A DNA stretch of 64,000 nt from Galaxea fascicularis (GCA_948470475.1 OX419343.1:3347333-3411332), one strand, 5' to 3'. Shown: positions 25,899 to 38,600, numbered from the stretch's first letter. The notes: a model not told the origin generated them from the letters alone. Made by a program: numbers and translations.

Positions 25899-28800
25899 GT
25901 CTGGTGTGCAAGTGTTGAGGGGGTCTGGTGTGCAAGTGTTGAGGGGGTCTGGTGTGCAAGTGTTGAGGGGGTCTGGTGTGCAAGTGTTGAGGGGGTCTGG
26001 TGTGCAAGTGTTGAGGGGGTCTGGTGTGCAAGTGTTGAGGGGGTCTGGTGTGCAAGTGTTGAGGGGGTCTGGTGTGCAAGTGTTGAGGGGGTCTGGTGTG
26101 CAAGTGTTGAGGGGGTCTGGTGTGCAAGTGTTGAGGGGGTCTGGTGTGCAAGTGTTGAGGGGGTCTGGTGTGCAAGTGTTGAGGGGGTCTGGTGTGCAAG
26201 TGTTGAGGGGGTCTGGTGTGCAAGTGTTGAGGGGGTCTGGTGTGCAAGTGTTGAGGGGGTCTGGTGTGCAAGTGTTGAGGGGGTCTGGTGTGCAAGTGTT
26301 GAGGGGGTCTGGTGTGCAAGTGTTGAGGGGGTCTGGTGTGCAAGTGTTGAGGGGGTCTGGTGTGCAAGTGTTGAGGGGGTCTGGTGTGCAAGTGTTGAGG
26401 GGGTCTGGTGTGCAAGTGTTGAGGGGGTCTGGTGTGCAAGTGTTGAGGGGGTCTGGTGTGCAAGTGTTGAGGGGGTCTGGTGTGCAAGTGTTGAGGGGGT
26501 CTGGTGTGCAAGTGTTGAGGGGGTCTGGTGTGCAAGTGTTGAGGGGGTCTGGTGTGCAAGTGTTGAGGGGGTCTGGTGTGCAAGTGTTGAGGGGGTCTGG
26601 TGTGCAAGTGTTGAGGGGGTCTGGTGTGCAAGTGTTGAGGGGGTCTGGTGTGCAAGTGTTGAGGGGGTCTGGTGTGCAAGTGTTGAGGGGGTCTGGTGTG
26701 CAAGTGTTGAGGGGGTCTGGTGTGCAAGTGTTGAGGGGGTCTGGTGTGCAAGTGTTGAGGGGGTCTGGTGTGCAAGTGTTGAGGGGGTCTGGTGTGCAAG
26801 TGTTGAGGGGGTCTGGTGTGCAAGTGTTGAGGGGGTCTGGTGTGCAAGTGTTGAGGGGGTCTGGTGTGCAAGTGTTGAGGGGGTCTGGTGTGCAAGTGTT
26901 GAGGGGGTCTGGTGTGCAAGTGTTGAGGGGGTCTGGTGTGCAAGTGTTGAGGGGGTCTGGTGTGCAAGTGTTGAGGGGGTCTGGTGTGCAAGTGTTGAGG
27001 GGGTCTGGTGTGCAAGTGTTGAGGGGGTCTGGTGTGCAAGTGTTGAGGGGGTCTGGTGTGCAAGTGTTGAGGGGGTCTGGTGTGCAAGTGTTGAGGGGGT
27101 CTGGTGTGCAAGTGTTGAGGGGGTCTGGTGTGCAAGTGTTGAGGGGGTCTGGTGTGCAAGTGTTGAGGGGGTCTGGTGTGCAAGTGTTGAGGGGGTCTGG
27201 TGTGCAAGTGTTGAGGGGGTCTGGTGTGCAAGTGTTGAGGGGGTCTGGTGTGCAAGTGTTGAGGGGGTCTGGTGTGCAAGTGTTGAGGGGGTCTGGTGTG
27301 CAAGTGTTGAGGGGGTCTGGTGTGCAAGTGTTGAGGGGGTCTGGTGTGCAAGTGTTGAGGGGGTCTGGTGTGCAAGTGTTGAGGGGGTCTGGTGTGCAAG
27401 TGTTGAGGGGGTCTGGTGTGCAAGTGTTGAGGGGGTCTGGTGTGCAAGTGTTGAGGGGGTCTGGTGTGCAAGTGTTGAGGGGGTCTGGTGTGCAAGTGTT
27501 GAGGGGGTCTGGTGTGCAAGTGTTGAGGGGGTCTGGTGTGCAAGTGTTGAGGGGGTCTGGTGTGCAAGTGTTGAGGGGGTCTGGTGTGCAAGTGTTGAGG
27601 GGGTCTGGTGTGCAAGTGTTGAGGGGGTCTGGTGTGCAAGTGTTGAGGGGGTCTGGTGTGCAAGTGTTGAGGGGGTCTGGTGTGCAAGTGTTGAGGGGGT
27701 CTGGTGTGCAAGTGTTGAGGGGGTCTGGTGTGCAAGTGTTGAGGGGGTCTGGTGTGCAAGTGTTGAGGGGGTCTGGTGTGCAAGTGTTGAGGGGGTCTGG
27801 TGTGCAAGTGTTGAGGGGGTCTGGTGTGCAAGTGTTGAGGGGGTCTGGTGTGCAAGTGTTGAGGGGGTCTGGTGTGCAAGTGTTGAGGGGGTCTGGTGTG
27901 CAAGTGTTGAGGGGGTCTGGTGTGCAAGTGTTGAGGGGGTCTGGTGTGCAAGTGTTGAGGGGGTCTGGTGTGCAAGTGTTGAGGGGGTCTGGTGTGCAAG
28001 TGTTGAGGGGGTCTGGTGTGCAAGTGTTGAGGGGGTCTGGTGTGCAAGTGTTGAGGGGGTCTGGTGTGCAAGTGTTGAGGGGGTCTGGTGTGCAAGTGTT
28101 GAGGGGGTCTGGTGTGCAAGTGTTGAGGGGGTCTGGTGTGCAAGTGTTGAGGGGGTCTGGTGTGCAAGTGTTGAGGGGGTCTGGTGTGCAAGTGTTGAGG
28201 GGGTCTGGTGTGCAAGTGTTGAGGGGGTCTGGTGTGCAAGTGTTGAGGGGGTCTGGTGTGCAAGTGTTGAGGGGGTCTGGTGTGCAAGTGTTGAGGGGGT
28301 CTGGTGTGCAAGTGTTGAGGGGGTCTGGTGTGCAAGTGTTGAGGGGGTCTGGTGTGCAAGTGTTGAGGGGGTCTGGTGTGCAAGTGTTGAGGGGGTCTGG
28401 TGTGCAAGTGTTGAGGGGGTCTGGTGTGCAAGTGTTGAGGGGGTCTGGTGTGCAAGTGTTGAGGGGGTCTGGTGTGCAAGTGTTGAGGGGGTCTGGTGTG
28501 CAAGTGTTGAGGGGGTCTGGTGTGCAAGTGTTGAGGGGGTCTGGTGTGCAAGTGTTGAGGGGGTCTGGTGTGCAAGTGTTGAGGGGGTCTGGTGTGCAAG
28601 TGTTGAGGGGGTCTGGTGTGCAAGTGTTGAGGGGGTCTGGTGTGCAAGTGTTGAGGGGGTCTGGTGTGCAAGTGTTGAGGGGGTCTGGTGTGCAAGTGTT
28701 GAGGGGGTCTGGTGTGCAAGTGTTGAGGGGGTCTGGTGTGCAAGTGTTGAGGGGGTCTGGTGTGCAAGTGTTGAGGGGGTCTGGTGTGCAAGTGTTGAGG

Positions 28801-31800
28801 GGGTCTGGTGTGCAAGTGTTGAGGGGGTCTGGTGTGCAAGTGTTGAGGGGGTCTGGTGTGCAAGTGTTGAGGGGGTCTGGTGTGCAAGTGTTGAGGGGGT
28901 CTGGTGTGCAAGTGTTGAGGGGGTCTGGTGTGCAAGTGTTGAGGGGGTCTGGTGTGCAAGTGTTGAGGGGGTCTGGTGTGCAAGTGTTGAGGGGGTCTGG
29001 TGTGCAAGTGTTGAGGGGGTCTGGTGTGCAAGTGTTGAGGGGGTCTGGTGTGCAAGTGTTGAGGGGGTCTGGTGTGCAAGTGTTGAGGGGGTCTGGTGTG
29101 CAAGTGTTGAGGGGGTCTGGTGTGCAAGTGTTGAGGGGGTCTGGTGTGCAAGTGTTGAGGGGGTCTGGTGTGCAAGTGTTGAGGGGGTCTGGTGTGCAAG
29201 TGTTGAGGGGGTCTGGTGTGCAAGTGTTGAGGGGGTCTGGTGTGCAAGTGTTGAGGGGGTCTGGTGTGCAAGTGTTGAGGGGGTCTGGTGTGCAAGTGTT
29301 GAGGGGGTCTGGTGTGCAAGTGTTGAGGGGGTCTGGTGTGCAAGTGTTGAGGGGGTCTGGTGTGCAAGTGTTGAGGGGGTCTGGTGTGCAAGTGTTGAGG
29401 GGGTCTGGTGTGCAAGTGTTGAGGGGGTCTGGTGTGCAAGTGTTGAGGGGGTCTGGTGTGCAAGTGTTGAGGGGGTCTGGTGTGCAAGTGTTGAGGGGGT
29501 CTGGTGTGCAAGTGTTGAGGGGGTCTGGTGTGCAAGTGTTGAGGGGGTCTGGTGTGCAAGTGTTGAGGGGGTCTGGTGTGCAAGTGTTGAGGGGGTCTGG
29601 TGTGCAAGTGTTGAGGGGGTCTGGTGTGCAAGTGTTGAGGGGGTCTGGTGTGCAAGTGTTGAGGGGGTCTGGTGTGCAAGTGTTGAGGGGGTCTGGTGTG
29701 CAAGTGTTGAGGGGGTCTGGTGTGCAAGTGTTGAGGGGGTCTGGTGTGCAAGTGTTGAGGGGGTCTGGTGTGCAAGTGTTGAGGGGGTCTGGTGTGCAAG
29801 TGTTGAGGGGGTCTGGTGTGCAAGTGTTGAGGGGGTCTGGTGTGCAAGTGTTGAGGGGGTCTGGTGTGCAAGTGTTGAGGGGGTCTGGTGTGCAAGTGTT
29901 GAGGGGGTCTGGTGTGCAAGTGTTGAGGGGGTCTGGTGTGCAAGTGTTGAGGGGGTCTGGTGTGCAAGTGTTGAGGGGGTCTGGTGTGCAAGTGTTGAGG
30001 GGGTCTGGTGTGCAAGTGTTGAGGGGGTCTGGTGTGCAAGTGTTGAGGGGGTCTGGTGTGCAAGTGTTGAGGGGGTCTGGTGTGCAAGTGTTGAGGGGGT
30101 CTGGTGTGCAAGTGTTGAGGGGGTCTGGTGTGCAAGTGTTGAGGGGGTCTGGTGTGCAAGTGTTGAGGGGGTCTGGTGTGCAAGTGTTGAGGGGGTCTGG
30201 TGTGCAAGTGTTGAGGGGGTCTGGTGTGCAAGTGTTGAGGGGGTCTGGTGTGCAAGTGTTGAGGGGGTCTGGTGTGCAAGTGTTGAGGGGGTCTGGTGTG
30301 CAAGTGTTGAGGGGGTCTGGTGTGCAAGTGTTGAGGGGGTCTGGTGTGCAAGTGTTGAGGGGGTCTGGTGTGCAAGTGTTGAGGGGGTCTGGTGTGCAAG
30401 TGTTGAGGGGGTCTGGTGTGCAAGTGTTGAGGGGGTCTGGTGTGCAAGTGTTGAGGGGGTCTGGTGTGCAAGTGTTGAGGGGGTCTGGTGTGCAAGTGTT
30501 GAGGGGGTCTGGTGTGCAAGTGTTGAGGGGGTCTGGTGTGCAAGTGTTGAGGGGGTCTGGTGTGCAAGTGTTGAGGGGGTCTGGTGTGCAAGTGTTGAGG
30601 GGGTCTGGTGTGCAAGTGTTGAGGGGGTCTGGTGTGCAAGTGTTGAGGGGGTCTGGTGTGCAAGTGTTGAGGGGGTCTGGTGTGCAAGTGTTGAGGGGGT
30701 CTGGTGTGCAAGTGTTGAGGGGGTCTGGTGTGCAAGTGTTGAGGGGGTCTGGTGTGCAAGTGTTGAGGGGGTCTGGTGTGCAAGTGTTGAGGGGGTCTGG
30801 TGTGCAAGTGTTGAGGGGGTCTGGTGTGCAAGTGTTGAGGGGGTCTGGTGTGCAAGTGTTGAGGGGGTCTGGTGTGCAAGTGTTGAGGGGGTCTGGTGTG
30901 CAAGTGTTGAGGGGGTCTGGTGTGCAAGTGTTGAGGGGGTCTGGTGTGCAAGTGTTGAGGGGGTCTGGTGTGCAAGTGTTGAGGGGGTCTGGTGTGCAAG
31001 TGTTGAGGGGGTCTGGTGTGCAAGTGTTGAGGGGGTCTGGTGTGCAAGTGTTGAGGGGGTCTGGTGTGCAAGTGTTGAGGGGGTCTGGTGTGCAAGTGTT
31101 GAGGGGGTCTGGTGTGCAAGTGTTGAGGGGGTCTGGTGTGCAAGTGTTGAGGGGGGTCTGGTGTGCAAGTGTTGAGGGGGTCTGGTGTGCAAGTGTTGAG
31201 GGGGACTGGTGTGCAAGTGTTGAGGGGGTCTGGTGTGCAAGTGTTGAGGGGGTCTGGTGTGCAAGTGTTGAGGGGGTCTGGTGTGCAAGTGTTGAGGGGG
31301 TCTGGTGTGCAAGTGTTGAGGGGTCTGGTGTGCAAGTGTTGAGGGGGTCTGGTGTGCAAGTGTTGAGGGGGTCTGGTGTGCAAGTGTTGAGGGGGTCTGG
31401 TGTGCAAGTGTTGAGGGGGTCTGGTGTGCAAGTGTTGAGGGGGTCTGGTGTGCAAGTGTTGAGGGGGTCTGGTGTGCAAGTGTTGAGGGGTCTGGTGTGC
31501 AGTGTTGAGGGGGTCTGGTGTGCAAGTGTTGAGGGGGTCTGGTGTGCAAGTGTTGAGGGGGTCTGGTGTGCAAGTGTTGAGGGGGTCTGGTGTGCAAGTG
31601 TTGAGGGGGTCTGGTGTGCAAGTGTTGAGGGGGTCTGGTGTGCAAGTGTTGAGGGGGTCTGGTGTGCAAGTGTTGAGGGGGTCTGGTGTGCAAGTGTTGA
31701 GGGGGTCCTGGTGTGCAAGTGTTGAGGGGGTCTGGTGTGCAAGTGTTGAGGGGGTCTGGTGTGCAGTGTTGAGGGGGTCTGGTGTGCAAGTGTTGAGGGG

Positions 31801-34800
31801 TCTGGTGTGCAAGTGTTGAGGGGGTCTGGTGTGCAAGTGTTGAGGGGGTCTGGTGTGCAAGTGTTGAGGGGGTCTGGTGTGCAAGTGTGAGGGGGTCTGG
31901 TGTGCAAGTGTTGAGGGGGTCTGGTGTGCAAGTGTGGGGGCTGGAAGGTGAGAGTGTGGGAGGGGGGGGGTCTGGTGTGCAAGTGTTGAGGGGGTCTGGT
32001 GTGCAAGTGTTGAGGGGTCTGGTGTGCAAGTGTTGAGGGGGTCTGGTGTGCAAGTGTTGAGGGGGGTCTGGTGTGTGCAAGTGTTGAGGGGGTCTGGTGT
32101 GCAAGTGTTGAGGGGGTCTGGTGTGCAAGTGTTGAGGGGGTCTGGTGTGCAAGTGTTGAGGGGGTCTGGTGTGCAAGTGTTGAGGGGGTCTGTGTGCAGA
32201 GTGTGTGAGGGGGGGTCTGGTGTGCAGTGTGAGGGGTCAGTGTGAGGTGAGGGGGGGGGCTTGGTGTGCAAGTGGGGGGTCTGTGTGCAGTGTTGAGGGG
32301 GTCTGGTGTGCAAGTGTTGAGGGGGGTCTGGTGTCAAGTGTTGAGGGGGTCTGGTGTGCAAGTGTTGAGTGGGTCTGGTGTGCAAGTGTTGAGGGGGTCT
32401 GGTGTGCAAGTGTTGAGGGGGTCTGGTGTGCAAGTGTTGAGGGGGTCTGGTGTGCAAGTGTTGTAGGGGGTCTGGTGTGCAAGTGTTGAGGGGGTCTGGT
32501 GTGCAAGTGTTGAGTGGGGTCTGGTGTGCAAGTGTTGAGGGGGGTCTGGTGTGCAAGTGTTGAGGGGTCTGGTGTGCAAGTGTTGAGGGGGTCTGGTGTG
32601 CAAGTGTTGAGGGGGTCTGGCTGGTGTGCAAGTGTTGAGGGGGTCTGGTGTGCAAGTGTTGAGGGGGTCTGGTGTGCAAGTGTTGAGGGGGTCTGGTGTG
32701 CAAGTGTTGAGGGGGTCTGGTGTGCAAGTGTTGAGGGGGTCTGGTGTGCAAGTGTTGAGGGGGTCTGGTGTGCAAGTGTTGAGGGGGTCTGGTGTGCAAG
32801 TGTTGAGGGGGTCTGGTGTGCAAGTGTTGAGGGGGTCTGGTGTGCAAGTGTTGAGGGGGTCTGGTGTGCAAGTGTTGAGGGGGTCTGGTGTGCAAGTGTT
32901 GAGGGGGTCTGGTGTGCAAGTGTTGAGGGGGTCTGGTGTGCAAGTGTTGAGGGGGTCTGGTGTGCAAGTGTTGAGGGGGTCTGGTGTGCAAGTGTTGAGG
33001 GGGTCTGGTGTGCAAGTGTTGAGGGGGTCTGGTGTGCAAGTGTTGAGGGGGTCTGGTGTGCAAGTGTTGAGGGGGTCTGGTGTGCAAGTGTTGAGGGGGT
33101 CTGGTGTGCAAGTGTTGAGGGGGTCTGGTGTGCAAGTGTTGAGGGGGTCTGGTGTGCAAGTGTTGAGGGGGTCTGGTGTGCAAGTGTTGAGGGGGTCTGG
33201 TGTGCAAGTGTTGAGGGGGTCTGGTGTGCAAGTGTTGAGGGGGTCTGGTGTGCAAGTGTTGAGGGGGTCTGGTGTGCAAGTGTTGAGGGGGTCTGGTGTG
33301 CAAGTGTTGAGGGGGTCTGGTGTGCAAGTGTTGAGGGGGTCTGGTGTGCAAGTGTTGAGGGGGTCTGGTGTGCAAGTGTTGAGGGGGTCTGGTGTGCAAG
33401 TGTTGAGGGGGTCTGGTGTGCAAGTGTTGAGGGGGTCTGGTGTGCAAGTGTTGAGGGGGTCTGGTGTGCAAGTGTTGAGGGGGTCTGGTGTGCAAGTGTT
33501 GAGGGGGTCTGGTGTGCAAGTGTTGAGGGGGTCTGGTGTGCAAGTGTTGAGGGGGTCTGGTGTGCAAGTGTTGAGGGGGTCTGGTGTGCAAGTGTTGAGG
33601 GGGTCTGGTGTGCAAGTGTTGAGGGGGTCTGGTGTGCAAGTGTTGAGGGGGTCTGGTGTGCAAGTGTTGAGGGGGTCTGGTGTGCAAGTGTTGAGGGGGT
33701 CTGGTGTGCAAGTGTTGAGGGGGTCTGGTGTGCAAGTGTTGAGGGGGTCTGGTGTGCAAGTGTTGAGGGGGTCTGGTGTGCAAGTGTTGAGGGGGTCTGG
33801 TGTGCAAGTGTTGAGGGGGTCTGGTGTGCAAGTGTTGAGGGGGTCTGGTGTGCAAGTGTTGAGGGGGTCTGGTGTGCAAGTGTTGAGGGGGTCTGGTGTG
33901 CAAGTGTTGAGGGGGTCTGGTGTGCAAGTGTTGAGGGGGTCTGGTGTGCAAGTGTTGAGGGGGTCTGGTGTGCAAGTGTTGAGGGGGTCTGGTGTGCAAG
34001 TGTTGAGGGGGTCTGGTGTGCAAGTGTTGAGGGGGTCTGGTGTGCAAGTGTTGAGGGGGTCTGGTGTGCAAGTGTTGAGGGGGTCTGGTGTGCAAGTGTT
34101 GAGGGGGTCTGGTGTGCAAGTGTTGAGGGGGTCTGGTGTGCAAGTGTTGAGGGGGTCTGGTGTGCAAGTGTTGAGGGGGTCTGGTGTGCAAGTGTTGAGG
34201 GGGTCTGGTGTGCAAGTGTTGAGGGGGTCTGGTGTGCAAGTGTTGAGGGGGTCTGGTGTGCAAGTGTTGAGGGGGTCTGGTGTGCAAGTGTTGAGGGGGT
34301 CTGGTGTGCAAGTGTTGAGGGGGTCTGGTGTGCAAGTGTTGAGGGGGTCTGGTGTGCAAGTGTTGAGGGGGTCTGGTGTGCAAGTGTTGAGGGGGTCTGG
34401 TGTGCAAGTGTTGAGGGGGTCTGGTGTGCAAGTGTTGAGGGGGTCTGGTGTGCAAGTGTTGAGGGGGTCTGGTGTGCAAGTGTTGAGGGGGTCTGGTGTG
34501 CAAGTGTTGAGGGGGTCTGGTGTGCAAGTGTTGAGGGGGTCTGGTGTGCAAGTGTTGAGGGGGTCTGGTGTGCAAGTGTTGAGGGGGTCTGGTGTGCAAG
34601 TGTTGAGGGGGTCTGGTGTGCAAGTGTTGAGGGGGTCTGGTGTGCAAGTGTTGAGGGGGTCTGGTGTGCAAGTGTTGAGGGGGTCTGGTGTGCAAGTGTT
34701 GAGGGGGTCTGGTGTGCAAGTGTTGAGGGGGTCTGGTGTGCAAGTGTTGAGGGGGTCTGGTGTGCAAGTGTTGAGGGGGTCTGGTGTGCAAGTGTTGAGG

Positions 34801-35446
34801 GGGTCTGGTGTGCAAGTGTTGAGGGGGTCTGGTGTGCAAGTGTTGAGGGGGTCTGGTGTGCAAGTGTTGAGGGGGTCTGGTGTGCAAGTGTTGAGGGGGT
34901 CTGGTGTGCAAGTGTTGAGGGGGTCTGGTGTGCAAGTGTTGAGGGGGTCTGGTGTGCAAGTGTTGAGGGGGTCTGGTGTGCAAGTGTTGAGGGGGTCTGG
35001 TGTGCAAGTGTTGAGGGGGTCTGGTGTGCAAGTGTTGAGGGGGTCTGGTGTGCAAGTGTTGAGGGGGTCTGGTGTGCAAGTGTTGAGGGGGTCTGGTGTG
35101 CAAGTGTTGAGGGGGTCTGGTGTGCAAGTGTTGAGGGGGTCTGGTGTGCAAGTGTTGAGGGGGTCTGGTGTGCAAGTGTTGAGGGGGTCTGGTGTGCAAG
35201 TGTTGAGGGGGTCTGGTGTGCAAGTGTTGAGGGGGTCTGGTGTGCAAGTGTTGAGGGGGTCTGGTGTGCAAGTGTTGAGGGGGTCTGGTGTGCAAGTGTT
35301 GAGGGGGTCTGGTGTGCAAGTGTTGAGGGGGTCTGGTGTGCAAGTGTTGAGGGGGTCTGGTGTGCAAGTGTTGAGGGGGTCTGGTGTGCAAGTGTTGAGG
35401 GGGTCTGGTGTGCAAGTGTTGAGGGGGTCTGGTGTGCAAGTGTTGA
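25899..35446 (-). repeat. 24-bp minisatellite, ~398 copies, with a degenerate core
   Basis: The unit on the plus strand is GTCTGGTGTGCAAGTG plus TTGAGGGG. Blocks 25,899-31,141 and 32,626-35,446 look uniform. The stretch 31,142-32,625 carries many single-base insertions and deletions in the G run, missing A or G bases, and a few badly garbled units (31,930-31,970 and 32,190-32,290). Because 24 is a multiple of 3, frames on both strands stay open for 945 to 3,181 codons with an 8-residue period. None is a gene. The array ends 231 bp before the SPAG16 start codon. G5 runs every 24 bp lie on the plus strand. Confidence 0.96.
31142..32625 (+). repeat. Degenerate core of the 24-bp array
   Basis: Within this 1.5 kb most unit changes are one-base indels: G4 or G6 to G9 instead of G5, GCAGTG for GCAAGTG, or duplicated TG or CTGG. 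Real divergence would give mostly substitutions. The pattern resembles uncorrected single-molecule reads bridging two assembled blocks, but a genuinely unstable zone is possible. Confidence 0.85.
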
Positions 35447-35489
35447 ATATTTCACTGTTATAATAGTTATATACTAAAGCAACTTTTAC

Positions 35490-35585
35490 CTCGGTGTAGA
35501 TGGGCAGTGGTGGATATTTACCTCGGCGCTTTGTGGGTTGGTATCCACCACCAGCCACCTCCACTTCGGTGTTCTTTGAATAACC
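35490..35585. repeat. Fragment of an interspersed repeat upstream of SPAG16
   Basis: The segment CAGTGGTGGATATTTACCTC and its inverted partner CCACCTCCACTTCGGTG match the repeat at 45,635-45,720 (GTGGAGATGAATAGTGGTGG). It lies between the satellite end and the first SPAG16 exon, so it is part of whatever promoter the gene uses. No TATA box is evident. Confidence 0.55.
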
Positions 35586-35676
35586 AATTTATTTTGCAGG
35601 CAAACCGCTGATCAATGACCACTGGTCGAATGAGCCTGCAAGTCGCCAGGGTAGCAACGCGAAACTTAGAGAAAAC

Positions 35677-38600
35677 ATGGCGGACGATGAAGGAGCCTTT
35701 TTCTTGGAACGTATCCTTTTTGAATAGCATTTTACAACGTAACTGACGTTTGTGGGTTTTCAAACGGACAAGCTTTCAGATGGTCAAAGTATTGCTCAGA
35801 ATAGTTTTAAGAAATAGACGATGGCTTCTTGGTGCCACTCGTAATTGAAGTTGTTAAATTTAAGCTTAACTTACCAAGCACATCGCAAAAACAAGTTGTT
35901 TGTGATGGAAATGAGATTCGCTTCAAGCCTAGATACAGTGTATAAGCCTCTGGTGGGTCATTAAGTCCTCTAATTTTGGTCCAATTTTAAGTTTCTGCCA
36001 AGATCTAGATTAAAAAAAAAGCTTTATGTTCTGTTTTATGTCAATCAATATAAGCTTACATTATATTGTAGATGTGAATTCAGGTCATTGATTTTGTTTG
36101 TACACAACAACGTTGGAGCAGCATGCAGTAGGACCTTTTGTCCAAAAGTGCCATCAAGTAGGTGTCGGGTGTTTGCTGAAGTTATCTTTATCTTACATGT
36201 AGGTTGAGTGCACTGTGAAATTTGTTATAATGCATTTGGGGATAGCTTTTCTTGGTTCTTCCTTTTGCTTTCTTGCATCGCTTTTGCATGCTTTTTCTTT
36301 AACTTGCACCCAACAGAGGTGACTGTTCCAGAGGACAGTGATGATGAATTTGCCTATGAAGAGGTCTGGTCTTTCCATAAATGTTTACATACCTACATGT
36401 ACAAATTATGTATAATAGTTACAATCAGCAGATTAGAGCAGGAATGATTTCTGCACAGCCTACTAAATGAATGTTACAATAATTTGTTACTCTCTGCATG
36501 CTACTTTAACTAGTTGTCTAGGTGGTTTTTACGCCATCACTGCCATGTTGATGGACAGTAAACAATGTTGATCTGTCATTGGCTCATGTTTATTGCCCTC
36601 TGACCAGTATTATTTTGTTTGTTTCACCATTGTTTTCTCTGTCTCTCGAGATTGTCTGCAAACCACCTACTCGTCACAACAAACAGCAAGCATGAGTGGA
36701 ATAGACCTTTCCATGGTTCTTTTTTTAACATTTCTGTATTAGCAGTGCTGGAAAGAGCACCTTGAAATTAGTTAAACAGCCAGATTTTAGTGGTGATCAG
36801 TAACTTTTAAAATTGCAAATTTACAGCTGTGCAAAGTAGGGAAATTATTTTTACAGACGTTTTTACAGATATACCTAAGGTACCACCATGTCTTTAATAG
36901 CAAGTCTTGATGTTTCAGAAAAATCCTTAATACAAATTATTTTACCACTGTCCTTTTTTTTCTCTGATAGGTTCCTCTAGAAGATGAATATTCTGTTGCA
37001 GGTACATGTAATAATAATTATTATTATATAAACAGACTGGCTTTTTTATTAAAGTTACAGACAAAGTTTATTATTTAACATTCGTACTGGAAATCGGAAT
37101 GAGTCCATTATTCACTCATGATCACTAGGTACTAGGGTAACAGATTTAAAGCACATGCAACAAAATTTCAAATTGTAGAATGGAGTAATTTATTAACCTT
37201 TGCGGAGCGGACACGAAGAATGCTTTTTACCCTGGAATGCATAAAAAGATTGTTGAGTACTGGTACACCCTTGTGTTAACCCTCGTTGACAAGCAGTTTT
37301 AATTTCTTTGAAAAACAAACTTCTTTCTGCACTCTTCTAACCAGAGGGAGATGAAGATCTGGATACAGCATTCACGACTGTGCAGGAGAAAACCAATGAT
37401 GATTTATTGGCAGTATGTATTATTGATATTTTTCTCTAGACATTTTAATTGCTAACCACTCACCGTAATTTGTTGGAAAGCTGGGTTCTGCCCTGATCCT
37501 CGTTATATATTAAAGTATACCTGGTGTGGTTTAAATTTTAAAAATTTAAATTTTGTTTTCCTCTGTCTCAGACTATCGCTCTGGGACAAAGGAAAATCAA
37601 AATTAAAACACTTAACTCACAGTTTAACTGACTTAAAGTAATCTATTGATCAACCACCATTTTGACTTCCTGTTACAAAGATCTCCTTGTACAACAACAG
37701 CCACAGAAAAACCTCTCAGAGGAGAGAAAAGAACCAACGAGAAATTCAATCCACATACAGCGGATTCAGGTTGAGCGGTTAATGACGTCAGTTATCACGT
37801 TCGTTATCACGGTTGATTGGTTACATTGCAAGGCAAATTGTCACTGATGTTGTTAGGTGGGGATGATAGCGTTTTGTCCATTCTGTGACAGAACACTATC
37901 AACCCGCCTAGCAACGTCTGACAATTTGCCTCGCAACGCAACCAATCAACTGTGATAACGAATGCAATAACTGACATCATTAAATGCTCAACCTGAATCT
38001 GCTGTATGACTTTGAGTCCGGGGATCAAACCGGGCCACATCGGTGGCAAGAATCTGTTATGGATGAGCTTTCACATTGTACTGTATCTCTTGTAATGCAA
38101 ACAGTCCACTTTAAATCCCAGTTGAGATTATAACTTTAAAGGAGATCCCCTGGAAATTTACAGTTTGATGTTTGCTCTGAGTGTCCAGTTGCAGATCATG
38201 CACTCTCAGGTGCTTTTATTATTAGGATTACAGGATTTTATACATGTAATTATTTTGTTATTTTAGCAAAAGTCTGAACCAGTCAAGCCATCAGTGACAA
38301 CTGTAAGTTCATCCACATTACATTCTTACTTAATAATACAATTAAAGAATGCACATACATGTATGTAGCACATGCAGAAGGGGTGTTTTGAAGAAGTGCA
38401 TTGATGTATCTCTTGAGGAACAATTTGGAAATTGTCATTGAAGAAATATTATTCTTGAAATTGTTGGGTTATTTTTCAGTGAGCCTTACTATTAATCTTG
38501 TAGGTCTCTACATTTTTTTACTTTGTTTAATTTGTAAAGCTACATTTATTTAGTAACCTTCTAGGATAGCAATATTGTTATTATTATTATTCTTTTGTAC

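Noticed and set aside
6797..35446. CRISPR-like array
   Set aside because: Units are directly tandem with no unique spacers, and the genome is eukaryotic.
25719..35564. Frames of 945-3,181 codons on both strands
   Set aside because: They come from a 24-bp unit that lacks stops in most frames. No unique domain, signal peptide or splice evidence supports them.
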